From Salsuginibacillus kocurii DSM 18087 (GTDB lineage Bacteria > Bacillota > Bacilli > Bacillales > Marinococcaceae), in contig NZ_KB898636.1 of the NCBI RefSeq assembly GCF_000377705.1, positions 1 through 50,928 of the forward strand: a DNA stretch of 50,928 nt. The letters are read 5' to 3'. The notes beneath the pieces were generated by a model, which saw only the letters and a program-made list of their open reading frames with translations, was not told where the DNA came from and ran no database searches. Shown in pieces: positions 50,818 through 50,928 of the stretch. Each line of letters starts with the position of its first letter. Positions within the stretch are counted from its first letter, which is position 1. Position numbers and translations under genes: made by a program.

Positions 50818-50834
50818 TGAACTCAATTTAAGCT

Positions 50835-50910
50835 GGGCCTGTGGTGTAGCGGTTAACATGCCTGCCTGTCACGCAGGAGATCGCGGGTTCGATTCCCGTC
50901 AGGCCCGCCA
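50835..50910 (+). tRNA. tRNA-Asp(GTC)
   Basis: GGGCCTG pairs with CAGGCCC. The anticodon is GTC (CTGTCAC). CCA is encoded. The cluster probably continues past the window. Confidence 0.97.
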
Positions 50911-50928
50911 TTTTATTTTACAGTAATT

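Overview
The window looks like chromosome of a spore-forming member of the Bacillaceae, probably a salt- or alkali-tolerant one. The complete sigma-B module (rsbR-S-T-U ... V-W-sigB-X) is flanked by acpS, nnrD, a YdcC-like lipoprotein gene and alr on one side and by tex, cmpA, sprT and a tRNA cluster on the other, which is the Bacillus ydcA-ydcK neighbourhood. CmpA, a LysM/SleB-type hydrolase and SigX/RsiX also point to Bacillus relatives. Many exported proteins carry long Glu/Asp-rich linkers, which suggests adaptation to salt or high pH. The genus cannot be settled from the sequence alone.

Layout. 1-2.4 kb: an IS1182-type insertion sequence and a block of intergenic repeats. 2.4-9.7 kb: purine riboswitch and permease, MsmX-type sugar ATPase with a PucR-like regulator, a Cys-rich small protein behind a possible structured leader, a HAD phosphatase, a TVP38-type membrane protein, and an RsbR paralogue with a possible sigma-B promoter. 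9.8-20.4 kb: an unknown membrane protein, a small lipoprotein, a LysM-CAP protein, nitroreductase, hemolysin-III family protein, WrbA (with a possible sigma-B promoter), a LysM-SleB hydrolase, an MFS exporter with its ArsR-type regulator and operator, ModA-ModB, then repeats. 20.4-26.6 kb: GerMN lipoprotein, several very small genes, SigX-RsiX with an autoregulatory promoter, a YdjM-type membrane protein, and a CstR-like persulfide sensor with a DUF302 protein. 26.6-33.8 kb: a short IS1182-like nonautonomous element, a Fur-boxed ferric-iron ABC system, a lone Mn-type binding lipoprotein with a candidate MntR site, and a rhomboid protease. 33.8-50.9 kb: the acpS to tRNA region with the sigma-B module in its centre.

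How the genes fit together. Three metal or oxyanion uptake sets (Fe, Mn, Mo) and a sulfur-stress pair show metal and redox control. Sigma-B control appears at four places: the operon, an internal promoter at the rsbU stop codon, wrbA, and the distant rsbR paralogue. The usual EndoA (MazF) toxin gene is missing after its antitoxin gene, although it normally lies between alr and rsbR.

The most unusual feature is the intergenic DNA. Two families of degenerate tandem arrays, both with a period of 21 bp (two helical turns), occur at three loci each (1.83, 20.22 and 37.9 kb; 26.69, 34.12 and 37.56 kb). They are combined with long hairpin modules, a GC-rich palindrome and IS ends in changing order and orientation.
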